Notes: generated from the sequence alone by a model not told the origin. A DNA stretch of 64,000 nucleotides from Corydoras sp. C115 (GCA_019802505.1 JAFMOC010000016.1:1514001-1578000), one strand, 5' to 3'; shown: positions 35,301 to 47,083, counted from the first letter of the stretch. Numbers and translations are program-made.

Positions 35301-38300
35301 CTGTTATAGTGCCCCCCTAAATTAAAGTTTAAAATTAAATGTATCAACTACTAAAATCGCTTATACCCAACAGTATTTTTTGTGATCAACAGTTGCAACA
35401 ACTAGTATAATCCCTTATACCAAATGGTTGCCAGACCTACAGTTATCTTTCGTAGACAAATTTGCTTTCATAAAAATCTTTGCACCATGTTGGGTTATAC
35501 GGGTAGTTTGTGTTCAACAGCGGCATTTTTTTCTGATTAATTGCACATTAATTTGTCTTCTGCTATTGTATATCGGTGGATTACATCACGTTTAAAGCAC
35601 AACTCAGTTAAAACTTTTTCATACTTGGTGTTCTAGTAATATGCTGTAAGTCTGTATTAGCACATTCAGTTATTTATTTTTTTTTATAGGGTTCGAACAG
35701 TGGAGGAGTTGGATCAGAGGTACATTCTTACACCGGAGAAAGTTAAAGATGCCTACCTGGTGCATCTTATACAGAAATTCCAGGATGAACATGATGACTG
35801 GTCCATCATGATTTTTACGAACACATGCAAGTAAGCACTTTAATTCAGACTCAGATATTAAACCTTATAAATATGTAAACAATATTTTAATGGTTTTTGT
35901 TCCTGCTCAGAAACTGCCAGATACTCACCATGATGCTTCGAGAATTTAAATTTCCAGCCATCGCTTTGCACTCCATGATGAAACAGGTAATGAAATGTGT
36001 TCACGCCGCTCTGTATGCGACAAATGACTTTGTTACAGCCACTTGTTATCAACTGACCTCACTCTTCATTAATATGTATGATCTATATTGAAATGTATAT
36101 GAAGGTTTCAGAACATGCTGTTCCTATTTTAGATTCCCTGTAATGTTTTAAAGCTATTGTTAAAAACTTCTTTTCTGCTTTTATGCAATCAGCTTTTTGT
36201 AAGGTAATATTTCCTGCTTTATCTTGGGAGGTGGAACCAGTTGATGTAGAGATTAGCAACCGGGAGCAGTTTTAAGTGAAAGATTTTTTTTTAGTGGAGT
36301 TTAATATTTTTTCCCCCATTATCAGCAACTCAAATAATATAGAATCCACCAAAAGTATACAATAGGCAAAATCTGGTTGTATGTGTGTCAGTAATTGAGT
36401 GGATATGGAAATAAAAAGGGGAAGGTCCAGTGCAGTGTGAACTACACACAATATTTCACATTGTAATAACTTCATTAGGTTAAATGGGGTTTATGTAATC
36501 AGATTATTGTAGCCCATATTTCATGTTCAGCGACCTGATGGCCTGTGGGTGAAATCTGTCTCTTATTAGCTGATGCTGCATGACTCTTAATCTAAAGATG
36601 GTATGGACACTGTATGGACAAAACAAATGGATCGCCTAAATCTTGCACATATAGCCTTTATAATGTCTTTATAATATCCCATTCCTAACTGGTCTCCCTT
36701 TATACATATAACACCTATTCTTCTGGAAAGACTTTCTGCAAGACTTTTGTGTGAATTTTTGCTGAGTCATTCATTTGCCAGGTCAGATACTCTCAGATGA
36801 GAAGGTCTGGCTCACAGTCTCATTTGGTTATTCATAAAGGTGTTTGATGGGGCTGAGGTTGGCACTCTGTACTAGCCAATCAAGTCTCACTCAACCATGT
36901 TTTGGAGTGGCTCTTGCTTTATGGTCTGAGGGACACTCATATGGAAATATGAAAAGATTTTGCCAGCCAACTTGGCAAGCAGGATGCTAAAGACAGACAT
37001 ATGATGATTTTGAAACTGGCTTTAACTCCACATACCCACCTGCCCCTCACTCCCCAGTTATTTCTCTATCCATGAGAGTCTCTCTTATCCCCCTAACCTC
37101 ATGTACAAACACGATTACATGTGGCTGATCGACACTGTTCCCACACTAGAATCATCAACTCGTAGTTAGATGTTTAAATTGATTCACCTATGGCTTTTGA
37201 ATTCAATGAGTATCATGTATGTTTGTAGAATTTTGTGTGTATTGTGTAGCTTTAACAGGTTCTGAAACAGCAATGAGGGTTAAAGTCTTTTTTTTTGCTT
37301 AAAGAAGCACACTGATAAATCCAGTGGATTTTAACTGAGGTTAAAATACTAATATAAACCCCCAACCATCAGATTGATAGCCCCAGACCGTAACCACTGA
37401 GCTTCCACACCACTCAACAGAATCCCTTATCCAGTCATTATATCATACAATCAATAATGGAGCAGATTTCAGAATTGAGGGCCTTGCTTAACATTTACAT
37501 TTAGTCATTTAGCAGATACTTTTATCCAAAGCGACTTACAAATGAGAACATGACAAGTCAGAAGTTATGGAGAAAACCAACTATACTGTAAATTCATCAA
37601 ACCCGATTGTTATTTGATGCTGCGCCCCCCCTCCCCCTTTTTTTTTTCTTCTTTTTCTTTCTTTCTCTATAAGAGATGCGTATTTTTAAAAGAGATGCAT
37701 ATTCAGTAGTTTCTTAACGCTGCTTAGTGATTCTGCCTTACGGACAAAGTTGGGAAGATCGTTCCAACATTTTGCAGTGGTGAACGCCACGGAGTGAGAA
37801 TTAGCTCCTCGGTGAGGTGGAATCACCAGGCAGCAATCATCACTGGAGTGAAGTGAACGAGTTGGAGTGTATTTTGAAAAGATAGAGTTAAGGTAGGAGG
37901 GGAAAGATCCAGAAATGGTTCTGTAGGCCAGAGTCAGTGACTTGTACTGAATGCGAGCAGCTACAGGAAGCCAATGGAGGGAAATGAGAAGTGGAGTGAC
38001 ATGAGTTCGCTTGGGGGTTAAACACAAGCCGGGCTGCAGAGTTTTGAATTAGGTCTGATTGTGGAAGCTGGGATACCGGCAAGTAACGCATTACAATAAT
38101 CAAGCCGAGATAGGACTAGGGCTTGAACAAGCAGTTGGGTAGCATGTTAAGTCAAGAAGGGTCTGATCTTCCTTATGTTGTAAAGAAGGAATCTGCAGGA
38201 ATGGGCGGTTTTGATAACATGATCAGAGAGTTAAAGGTGGAAGTCTATTATGAAACCAAGGTTCCGGACCAAATTGGTTGGGGAGATTGTGGAGCCGTCA

Positions 38301-41300
38301 ATTTCGAGGGTTGGATGGCTGGATGTGTGAGATGTAGTGTTGTGGAAATGGTGAGAAATGTGAGAGTTTACTTTTCTGTAAAAAAGGTTGCAAAGACAGC
38401 AACTGACAGAGAAGTGTTAGGAGTGGGAGAGGGAGGAGTTAGTAGTGAGTTGAAGGTACTGAATAAGGTGCGGGCATCTGAGATGCATGTTACCTTGGAC
38501 TGGAAGAACAAGATTTAGCAGCAGTTACATCCTTCGAGAAAGTGGCAAGTGAGGACAGGTATGTTTCTAAATCTGAAGACAGACCAGACTTACGCCATTT
38601 TCTTTCGGCGGCACGAAGAGTGCTTAAGGGCCCTGAGGTGATAGATTTGTAGAAGTAAAGTACTTCATTACTGTCTTGTATGAAAAATATACATGTACTG
38701 TTTTTTTCATATGTGAAGAGGCTGTAATTTGTAATTTAATTAAATTGTCCGTCATGGTCTAAAATCCTAAATCAGTTTTCTTCTTTATGTTCTCCAGAAA
38801 CAGAGATTTGCAAATCTCGGCAAGTTCAAGTCAAACGTCTTCAAGATTCTCATAGCTACTGACGTTGCTGCCAGGTACAGACAGCATTGACAAATATTTT
38901 GCAGCCTCCAGGGCCTAGAAAATGTCTCTGATTCTGTTCATACAAACCCAAATTAGATAATGATGAAACAGTTTGGAAAACACATATAAAAAAAATCACA
39001 CTTTTTTTTTAATATAAACTTTGATTATGATTTTCTGGCCTACAGAACGTTAAATAAAGTCAATTAAAGCTAGTAATTAATAAAAAAAAACAGGTTATGA
39101 TTTGAAAAAAAGCTAAATCCTGAAAAAGGCTTCAGTGAGGAAAGTTTGTTTCATACATGAGAAAATTATTAAAATCTTTAAAATCACTGTACCTCAAGTT
39201 AAGATTGGATGACATTTGCACATTTGTCCCTTTACAATGAATATCTTTATTAAAAAATTCAATTTCAAGAGAAAATTTAGTTTATAAAGGTCGAGGGGAC
39301 AAGCTTGATCCCCTAGACAGCATGGCATCAGAAACTGCCATTACAATAACTCATAACCACAAAGGCAAGATACAATACAGATTTACATTCACAAATAATA
39401 TTTCAAACCTTCAGTTATCTGTCTGCAATAAAATAAAAGACAAAGTGAATGCAAATGAAAATGTGTTCTTTCACGTGCTTTTTTCATATTGTCTCAACGT
39501 TTCTGTTTTTATTTTTTGTCTGAAAGGGGTTTGGATATTCCCACCGTGCAAGTTGTCATTAATCATAATACCCCAGGCCTGCCCAAAATCTACATTCACA
39601 GAGTGGGCAGAACTGCACGAGCAGGTATCTTTATTTTCTCATACAGAATATGCTGTGTACCAGCTCCTTCAGTTCTGATTATATTGCTATTTTTGTGTTT
39701 TAGGAAGAAACGGCGTTGCAATTACGCTGGTCACGCAGTATGACATTCACTTAGTCAATGCCATTGAGGAACAGATCCGTAAGTTCAAACAGCACAATTA
39801 CGTGTTTAAAAATAACTCGGTTTTACAAATGTTTCAGGATAAACGGCTGTGTAATTGTTATCATAATATATGAACAAAAATTTTGGGATGGGTTAGTCCA
39901 GTCCTTAAATCTGATTGACAGTAATGCACACTTCTGACCGCTTCACATTCATATCAATGTGATACGAATACAATATTTTAAATCACATACCATTAATTGA
40001 AATACAGATCAATTTTACTTATACAGCAAATTTACTTTTATAAGTTTTATTACAAGACATAATGGATATCAAAAGCAACAGTTGTAGTTACGCCATTTAG
40101 CTTTTTGTTAACATTAAACCTTTCCTGTTGTGAACTGTATGTAATTTATTTTACATATAAAGTATTAAGACTGCCTTTCCACACTTTTAGAGACCAAACT
40201 GAAGGATTATCCAGTTGAAGAGAAAGAGGTGTTGAAGATTCTGACCCAGGTCAACGTGACGAGGCGACAGTGTGAAATCGTAAGACGCACAGTGGATTCA
40301 GTTTGATTTTACTTTTTTTTTTTATTCGTGTAAATAAGATGATATATTTTTACTTCTTAGAAACTTGAGTCAACGGATTTTAATGAAAAGAAGGAGATTA
40401 ACAAAAAGAAGCAGCTGATCCTGGAAGGAAAGGTCAGAACTTATTTGTTGTGTAAACTTTCAGTACTTTTAGATTTCAGTATTCTATTTCATTTCTTTTA
40501 TACTTTATTGCTGCACAGTCTGTTGGGAGTTGATGTGTTTTTGATTTCTTATAACGATTATACTTTTAACTTTTATTTGCTTTATTCAAATTGAACACTT
40601 AATCTTGTATACGTTTCTTAGAATATTCCCTTTTTAAAATAAGTTATTTGTAACAGAACGAATTCTGGCACACTTTTCTTTGAGATAGCAGTTAAGTTTT
40701 GAGATAACTTAAATACAGTGTGTCCTGCTGGAGGTATTTGTGCCCAGATCTCAGCTTTCTGGCTAAATGGGGGGAGGGGGAGGCTTGTTGTGAATAAATT
40801 GAAGCAAAAAAATCAAGGCATCAGTTACAACACTGTAGCTTGGACCTTGTGATCAAAACATCTGCAAAATAAAGTCATTTGAATGTAAGAAATGTAGCCC
40901 TTTTAAACAGTAATAACATGTCTTTAACTTTCCGGCCCTAATTAAGAAAAACTGTTCAACATGACTGTGGTTTTACCAAGTACCATGTTTATCCACTTAC
41001 TATACTATACTTGCATCACTTCCACTTAATATAAACATACACTTCGTAGTTCACACTTACAGACTGCAGTCCATTTCAGTTTTTAAAAGTCCAGTCCAGT
41101 TTTTAAATGCTTTGTTAAATCACCTTACTCTGGACTTGAATTGTCAGGACTCCCCAGAACAGGTATTCTACGGATGGTGGATAAATCTTAGCACTGAAAT
41201 GACTTTGGCATGAGGGTGGTGTTAGTATGTTGTGCTGGTATGAGTGATTTAAACATGAGTTTTGAAACACACTGATCATTCTGCTTATTTGTTTAGGATC

Positions 41301-41461
41301 CCGACCTGGAGGAAAAGATAAAAAACGAACGTGCGAAGATAAAAAGAGGACAAAAGAAATTCAAAAGAAACATTCAGGAATCCATCAAGAAAAAGAAACA
41401 GAAGATATTGAAGAAAAAAGAAAAGAAAGTTCCAGGCCAGACTCCTGCAGGTCCATCATGA
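32207..41461 (+). CDS. ddx49: DEAD-box RNA helicase 49
   Basis: Exons: 32207-32321, 33427-33550, 33643-33728, 34725-34846, 34995-35182, 35690-35830, 35911-35986, 38798-38874, 39527-39624, 39704-39778, 40191-40279, 40361-40432, 41297-41461. All phases join into 475 residues plus TGA (mammalian protein about 483). Helicase motifs in order: Q motif TAVQ (27-30), motif I AKTGSGKT (46-53), Ia PTRELA (78-83), Ib TPGR (127-130), II DEAD (152-155), III SAT (186-188), V ATDVAARGLD (304-313), VI HRVGRTAR (334-341). The last exon encodes a lysine-rich tail. As known for the family (yeast Dbp8), it is an ATP-dependent RNA helicase acting in the nucleolus in early small-subunit ribosome maturation. Introns carry SINEs, an L2-like LINE and a (CA)n tract. 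The ATG matches the mammalian start (LGLSEWL against LGLSSWL). Confidence 0.98.
32345..32395 (+). repeat. (CA)n microsatellite in ddx49 intron 1
   Basis: About 25 uninterrupted CA dinucleotides beginning 23 bp after the ddx49 exon 1 donor (GTACAG at 32322). Confidence 0.97.
32783..33109 (+). repeat. Family A SINE with 12-bp target duplication, ddx49 intron 1
   Basis: Near-complete copy whose head starts at GGTAGCTTAGTGG (a slightly altered box A), with box B GGTTCGAATCT. It is flanked by TGTATAAGGCCA at 32771-32782 and 33110-33121. Confidence 0.92.
33930..34690 (+). repeat. Family C dispersed repeat, long copy with nested L2-like LINE fragment
   Basis: Left part: TTACAGACTGTAGTCCATC. Right part: AATGGTCAGGACCCC, CCAGCAGTGTCACCGAGG, CACTGCACCAGTGTCACTG and TACTGCAGTCTGTAATTG. 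The two parts are separated by an L2-like insertion at 34045-34300. Removing that insertion gives continuous family C text comparable with 40950-41290. The start and end TACAGACTG / CAGTCTGTA blocks are inverted relative to each other, suggesting long terminal inverted repeats. Confidence 0.5.
34045..34300 (-). mobile_element. L2-like LINE 3' fragment with target duplication
   Basis: The left end is the conserved tail (TAGTCATTTAGCAGATTC, then ATCCAAAGCGACTTAC). The rest matches the 3' part of the larger copy at 37490-38640. It is flanked by ACAGTACAT at 34036-34044 and 34301-34309. This is a 5'-truncated retroposition inside a family C repeat in ddx49 intron 3. Confidence 0.75.
35225..35470 (+). 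repeat. Degenerate repeat of an about 40-bp unit in ddx49 intron 5
   Basis: The phrases ACAACTGTTGTCACAACTGC, AACAGTTGCCAAAACTGTTA and CAACAGTTGCAACAACTAG recur with TATAATCCCTTATA-type spacers. The reverse complement of the same unit recurs at 62685-62800, and a single unit lies near 9310-9360. Confidence 0.45.
36600..36960 (+). repeat. Family D dispersed repeat copy, ddx49 intron 7
   Basis: CCAGGTCAGATACTCTCAG, AAGGTGTTTGATGGGGCTGAG and CAACCATGTTTTGGAG are in the order of the family D consensus as inferred across copies in this window. Confidence 0.5.
37240..37415 (-). repeat. Family B SINE fragment, ddx49 intron 7
   Basis: The right end on the minus strand gives GGAAGCTCAGTGGTTACGG (box A-like) and GATGGTTGGGGGTTTA. 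The body GCAATGAGGGTTAAAG lies to the left. The tail is missing, and an L2-like LINE lies about 75 bp further right. Confidence 0.5.
37490..38640 (-). pseudogene. 5'-truncated L2-like LINE with reverse transcriptase C-terminus, ddx49 intron 7
   Basis: On the minus strand the fragments read CRFLLYNIRKIRPFLT, then LVLSRLDYCNALLAGIPAST, then HVTPLLISLHWLPVAARIQY, then CWNDLPNFVRKAESLSSVKK. This is the C-terminal end of an L2/CR1-superfamily ORF2, broken by frameshifts and a stop. A 3' UTR follows and ends in the tail ATTTAGTCATTTAGCAGATA (plus strand, near 37500). A pyrimidine-rich stretch sits at 37625-37670. It is not functional. Confidence 0.85.
40950..41290 (+). repeat. Family C copy abutting ddx49 exon 13
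   Basis: ACTTACAGACTGCAGTCCAT, TGTCAGGACTCCCCAGAAC, TTAGCACTGAAATGAC and TGTGCTGGTATGAGTG follow family C order. The copy reaches almost to the exon 13 acceptor (AG at 41295-41296). Confidence 0.5.
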
Positions 41462-41537
41462 TGTTCTGTTTGTAACTGCAGTGTAACTTTTTATATATTT
41501 TTTTCTTTCAATGGTTTAATTGGAGGATAAAACTGTA

Positions 41538-41543
41538 AATAAA
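41538..41543 (+). terminator. ddx49: Likely ddx49 polyadenylation signal
   Basis: AATAAA lies 77 bp after the ddx49 TGA in AT-rich sequence. It is the first such hexamer downstream of the stop. Confidence 0.6.
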
Positions 41544-41740
41544 GTAAATGTAAAATAACATAAACTGCTATTTTGTGATCTGGAGGTTATAAAATCCAAG
41601 TTTTCAAAATACTACACTTTTTTCATTTCAGTTCAATGTCCTTGTCCACTGCTAAATGATGAAATAAAACCGAGACATTTTGCATTATCAAGAAACAACT
41701 TATATGAACTGAACAAATATATTAATCATTAAAGGTTTGG

Positions 41741-42031
41741 GGCGGCACGGTGGCTTAGTGGTTAGCACGTTCGCCTCTCAGCGCTAGGGATTCCCGGTTT
41801 GAATCCCCATCTGGGTGGAGTTTCCATGTTCTCCCCGTGTCCGCGTGGGTTTCCTCCGGGTTCTTCGGTTTCCTCCCACAGTCCAAAAAAACATGGATCA
41901 AGTTAATTGAGTTCTCTAAATTGCCCCATATAGAGTTTGTTTGAGTGTGTACCCAGCGATGGATTGGCGCCCTGTCCTGGGTCTATCTGCCCAGCGCCCG
42001 AGACGTTCTCCCCTGGATGGGCATGGGGAAC
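41741..42031 (+). repeat. Family A SINE, 3' end lost
   Basis: Intact head GGCGGCACGGTGGCTTAGTGG and body. Homology stops after GGGCATGGGGAAC, before the terminal GAT-rich tail. Confidence 0.85.
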
Positions 42032-42430
42032 CTGGGGAAAGCTGCAGTTTGGTGTTCTGACCACTAGAGGGATTCAGAAAGCAACCACAGTACATTATCA
42101 GTGTATCCCAACACAGGGTTGATGCAGCATCACTGAAGCAATGAGGGTTAAGGGTTCTGCTCAAGAAAATTACCAGAAAACAACTTTGATAACTTTCAGT
42201 AGAACAAGACGGGTGCTGGCCTGGGACCTATCCCAGCACTTAAAGCATACACACTAACACATTTATGCATACAGTTACACTTGAAGCAATAAAATAACAT
42301 TTTTTAAATGACATTTTAGTTTCTTAAAAATACAACAAATGTAATTTAATAACAATTAGGGGCATCGTTCTATTTACAGTAGATTTATATCTCTAACAAC
42401 TCATAATCCAGTTACTGAATATGCCATGCT

Positions 42431-43174
42431 AATATTAGAGGAGGCGGCACGGTGGCTTAGTGGTTAGCATGTTCTCCTCTCAGCACTAGGGATTCCCGAT
42501 GGGGTTTGAATCCCCATCTGGGTGGAGTTTCCATGTTCTCCCGTGTCTGCGTGGGTTTCCTCCGGGTTCTCCGATTTCCTCCCACAGTCCAAAAACATGG
42601 ATCAAGTCAATTGAATTCTCCAATTTGCCCAATATAGAGTGTGTCTGTGTGAGTGAGTGTGTGCCCAGCGATAGATTGGCACCCTGTCCTGGGTGTATCT
42701 GCCCAGCGCCCGAGACTTTCTCCCCTGGATGGGCATGGGGAACCCCACCGCGACCCTAATAGAGGATAGAGCGGGAGAGAATGAATGAATGAATAATATT
42801 AAAGGAGGCGGCACGGTGGCTTAGTGGTTAGCACGTTCGCCTCTCAGCGCTAGGGATTCCCGGTTCGAATCCCCATCTGGGTGGAGTTTCCATGTTCTCC
42901 CCGTGTCTGCGTGGGTTTCCTCTGGGTTCTCCGGTTTCCTCCCACAGTCCAAAAACATGGATCAAGTCAATTGAGTTCTCCAAATTGCCCCTATAGAGTG
43001 TGTATGCATGCGTGTCTGTGTGAGTAAGTGTGTGCCCAGCGATGGATTGGCACCCTGTCCTGGGTCTATCTGCCCAGTGCCTGAAACGTTCTCCCCTGGA
43101 TGGGCATGGGGAACCCCACCGCGACCCTAATAGAGGATAAAGCGGGAGATAATGAATGAATGAATATTAGAGGA
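42431..43174 (+). repeat. Tandem pair of family A SINEs bracketed by three copies of one target sequence
   Basis: Order: AATATTAGAGGA (42431-42442), SINE (42443-42794), AATATTAAAGGA (42795-42806), SINE (42807-43162), AATATTAGAGGA (43163-43174). The outer copies are identical and the middle copy differs by one base. The two SINEs differ from each other: the first has a small insertion before box B (CCCGATGGGGTTTGAATCC), and the second has an extra GTATGCATGCGTG stretch. Confidence 0.9.
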
Positions 43175-43399
43175 AGCTTCTCAATGACATGTCGTGTTCC
43201 CATCTCAGATCTCACCTGCATTTCGTCACAGCTTTTAAATGACATATCATCCATAATAAACTCATATATTAAAAGTCCAGATAATTAGATTTTATTAGAG
43301 CGCAGATTATTCACCCGACAGTAAGTTATGTAATAAAAAAAACAGCAATTTAATCATTTGCATTACTGTAATAAAACACAGCTGAATATATGAATTTGT

Positions 43400-43615
43400 A
43401 TGACCCATCTACTAACAATACATTCAATCCTGCAAAGAAAGGAGCTTTTATTAAGGAGGACTTTTATTTTGCGTAGTTCCGTGCCGCAGCAGGATTGAAC
43501 CAGTCGCTGGTTTAGCATTATGTGTTTATGACAAAACCCCGATAAAGAGTTCAAACGGAATCATTTCACTTATTTTATAAAGTCAGAGAGCAGAGAGCTG
43601 ATTAAATCAAACGCC
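43400..43615 (+). promoter_or_regulatory. lsm4: lsm4 upstream/5' UTR region
   Basis: Short stretch upstream of the lsm4 ATG, moderately GC-enriched near 43470-43500. The CpG-rich part continues into intron 1 (43660-43710, GCGGCGCGCGAGC). No clear core promoter motif was found. Confidence 0.3.
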
Positions 43616-46557
43616 ATGGTGAGTTTAGCGATCTGTTTCAAATTAAGAGAAAAAATGTGAAGGTGCGTATAAAACGTGCGGCGCGCGAGCTAAGCGTGCG
43701 AAGCAAACAGCGTCATTAAAAGATTCGAACATCATTATAAACTGAATAAAAACATTAACCTTAAACCATAAGCCGTGTTATTTTATGGCAAAATTTATAA
43801 CTCGCAAAGATGTAGACTTAAGTGTCGTTTAGTGTTTAGTTTGCACCAAGTTACAAAGAATTGAATCCCAGTTTTCCGGAATTTTATTTGTTTCACCTTC
43901 TTTATTCTACAGTATTGATTTATTTATTATATCATTCATTCATTCATTATCTCCTGCTTTATCCTCTATTAGGGTCGCGGTGGGGTTCCCCATGCCCATC
44001 CTGGGGAGAACGTTTCGGGCGCTGGGCAGACACATCCAGGACAGGGCACCAATCCATCGCTGGGCACACACTCACTCACACAGAAACACTCTATATGGGG
44101 CAATTTGGAGAATTCAATTGACTTGATCCATGTTTTTAGACTGTGGGAGGAAACCGGAGAACCCGGAGGAAACCCACGCAGACACGGGGAGAACATGGAA
44201 ACTCCACCCAGATGGGGATTCGAACCGGGAATCCCTAGCGCTGAGAGGCGAACGTGCTAACCACTAAGCCCCCGTGCCGCCGATTTATTATATCATTTTT
44301 ACGTAATATGTAGATGCATATTTTAATTTCTAATACAGACGGTGGGTTCTGTTTCTTTACAAACATTCGCCTCCTTCACTTTGTTCCCTAATGATCAGAA
44401 CAGAGAAGCTAGGATTTGGGTGCTGGATCATTATAGTTCTGCAGTGACACTGAGGTGTCAGTGCAAGTGGTGTTGCTACTGTGTATTTATAGTTCATAAA
44501 GTGTATTTTTAAAGGAATGTCATGTTTAACATTTGTTTAGTTTAATAATGTAAGGCTATGTTGTGTTGTATACTTGTTAGTGTTAATAGTTATGTTGCAA
44601 ATGTGCATCCTTAGATAACGGGAATATTGGCAGAAATGGATGAATCACTCATAAAATACCATTTTCTTTCTTTCTTTTTACAGCTTCCATTGTCTTTATT
44701 AAAAACGGCACAGAACCACCCAATGGTGAGTATTCACTCTACTGCCTTGTATTTACTCTCTCATGTATTAAAATTAGAAATGCCTTTGAGGGAAAGGGAG
44801 TGGCATTCCACAAAATGCTTAGTTACTTTGGCTGCTTTGTATTGTAACTGTACATTATCAAAAGGAAATACTTTTATTTGATAATTATATTTAATCAGAC
44901 ATTGCTCTAACCACTTGTTTTGTTGCCCTGATCTGCTACAAAAGCTAGTTCTAATATTTCTCTAAACTTTAATCATTTGCTGGGTAAGTAACAGGGAAAT
45001 GTAACAGGGAAATTTTAAGAAGCACTGACTTAAAAGTTTATTTGCTTATCTTGATGTCTGTCCTGCATGTTGAGGCAGTTAGCTTTCCTTTTCATCTGAT
45101 GGTATGATGTGTGGTGTGTTTCCAGCTGGTGGAGTTGAAGAATGGAGAGACGTATAACGGTCACCTGGTGAGCTGCGACAACTGGATGAATATCAATTTG
45201 AGAGAAGTCATCTGCACCTCTCGGGTAAATAAGAGTATTTCCTTACAACACTGAACACATGGAGAGATGCAAGTTCATCTGTCAAGCTGAACTCAAAGTG
45301 GTTATTGAAATAGAACAAGGGTCCACAACACAACAACAAATGTACAAAAATACATCTACATCTGATCATCATGATTAAACCTTAGAAGAGGATGGTTTGA
45401 AAAAAAATAATAAACAACTTACCACTTAAGCCATACAACCCCCAGAGATTAATAATGTATTCTAATTGATCTAACACATGTTCACCTAATCAGAAGGAAA
45501 GGACCCACACACTGCACAAACTCTTTAACCTCCATTACAAATACATGAATGAATTTACTAATTATCATGACAAAATTAGCAGCTTTAAATGGTGCCAAAA
45601 CTATAAGAAAAAATCATGTGATTTGTCTATTTTAAACAATCACTGCAAACCTAAACTTTACTGGTAACTAGACCTACCAGTAATAGAGTTGAATTTAGAG
45701 TGTGAGTGGGCGTGTTGGTGTTTCAATTGCCAGCTTCATGCAAAACAGTAAAAGTATTTGAGTTTAAAACATGAAAGACAATGAGATTTGGGAACTTCAG
45801 TTGATAATAGTCGAATGCTGAAGTTGAAAATGTCGTCTGCCAAATGAAAAGTTCAGTTGATTATTAATCAAAAACTGAGCTGGCTTATTGCAAACTTCAT
45901 CATAAGTAACATCGTTGTAACATCATAGCTGATGCACCTTAAAAAATAAGGACAAGTCTGAGATGTTTTATTTTGTGAATGTCCCCTCTGACAATAGCAG
46001 ATTCTGATTTTACAAGTGTTCCATAGATTTCAGGTGTAAAACTAAAATTTGGGGAAATGCTGAGATCCTTCACTTCCTGGTTTTCAGACTTGTAGATGAA
46101 AGGAGAGACACTGGTCCTAAAATAATGGAGGAAAACAAGAACAAAAGTTACCTATAAATTGACTAACGCTACTTCTGCTGACATTGGTGCAGGATGGAGA
46201 TAAGTTCTGGAGAATGCCTGAATGCTACATCCGAGGAAGCACCATTAAATACCTGCGCATCCCAGATGAAATCATTGATATGGTGAAAGAAGAAGTTGTG
46301 TCCAAGGGGCGAGGAAGAGGAGGCATGCAGCAGAATAAACAGCAGGGAAAAGGTAGAGGGGGCGGAGCTGGACGAGGTGAGGTGCATTGTAAGGTTTGGA
46401 CATTGTTATTAAGATTTAAGAGTTACGCAGTATTTTAAATGAACCATGTTCTTTAGGTGTGTTTGGGGGACGTGGAAGGGGGATGACAGGTGCTGGACGA
46501 GGACAGCAGCAGGAAAAGAAACCTGGAAAACCACAGGGTGTCAAAAACCAGCACTGA
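43616..46557 (+). CDS. lsm4: U6 snRNA-associated Sm-like protein LSm4
   Basis: Exons: 43616-43618 (ATG only), 44684-44725, 45126-45224, 46193-46376, 46457-46557. They join in phase to 142 residues plus TGA (mammalian 139). Sm1 motif spans about residues 14-47 (MLVELKNGETYNGHLVSCDN onward), and Sm2 about 59-71 (CYIRGSTIKYLRI). The tail from about 87 is rich in RG/RGG and Q. As known for the family, LSm4 is a ring subunit of LSm2-8 on the U6 snRNA 3' end in the nucleus and of LSm1-7, which promotes decapping in P-bodies. The first coding exon ends right after the start codon (ATG then GTGAGT), so the protein proper begins in exon 2 with LPLSLLK, as in the mammalian gene product. It is convergent with rab3a. 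Confidence 0.97.
43937..44282 (-). repeat. Family A SINE, full length, 15-bp target duplication, lsm4 intron 1
   Basis: Minus-orientation copy flanked by ATTTATTATATCATT at 43922-43936 and 44283-44297. Head and tail are complete. Confidence 0.93.
44340..44490 (+). repeat. Family C fragment, lsm4 intron 1
   Basis: CTTCACTTTGTTCCCTAATG, ATCATTATAGTTCTGCAGTG and ACACTGAGGTGTC blocks match family C. Confidence 0.4.
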
Positions 46558-46590
46558 ACGATGCAAGGTGGTTTTGTTTCTTGTTTGTAC

Positions 46591-46596
46591 AATAAA
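46591..46596 (+). terminator. lsm4: Likely lsm4 polyadenylation signal
   Basis: AATAAA lies 34 bp after the stop in TTGTACAATAAAGATG. A second AATAAA at 46899-46904 could give a longer 3' UTR. Confidence 0.65.
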
Positions 46597-47083
46597 GATG
46601 TAACTCTGCATTGTTTAGATTTTATTAGATTATTTTCGTTTACAAGCTGACATGATGGCGTGTGTCCAAGGTGACATTTTGCACCGGCTGAAATCATTCT
46701 GCTTTACAACACTCTTTCTGATTTAAGAAGAGAGAAGTCACTTTGACTAAAACTGTATTTCTTTGTATTTAGTTGCTCTAGTCTCTCGTTTAACTGTTCC
46801 TGTACGAACACGCATCCATCCAGTTAATTTGTTTTGGTTTCTATTTTTTGAAAGTGGATTAGTAAACAATGCTGTAAAATATGTTCAGAAAATGTATCAA
46901 TAAATACCTTTTTTGTTATCTTTTGATTTCATTAATGTGGCTTCCATTTAAACCTGAGGGAAATAAAGATCTCCACAAATTCCACAAATTTAACCATGGA
47001 TTTAAACCAGTATTTAAATAAAACCTGAAACAAGGAGAACATGCAGCATAAACATCATATAAACAGTTATTTGTTTTCACTGA

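Noticed and set aside
38123..38518. 131-codon plus-strand open frame
   Set aside because: It is the antisense of the L2-like reverse transcriptase remnant, whose minus-strand translation gives clear LINE sequence.
42807..42880. tRNA gene suggested by intact box A and box B
   Set aside because: The same sequence recurs as the head of about 19 dispersed copies with 350-bp bodies and target duplications. It cannot fold into a proper cloverleaf and is a SINE head.
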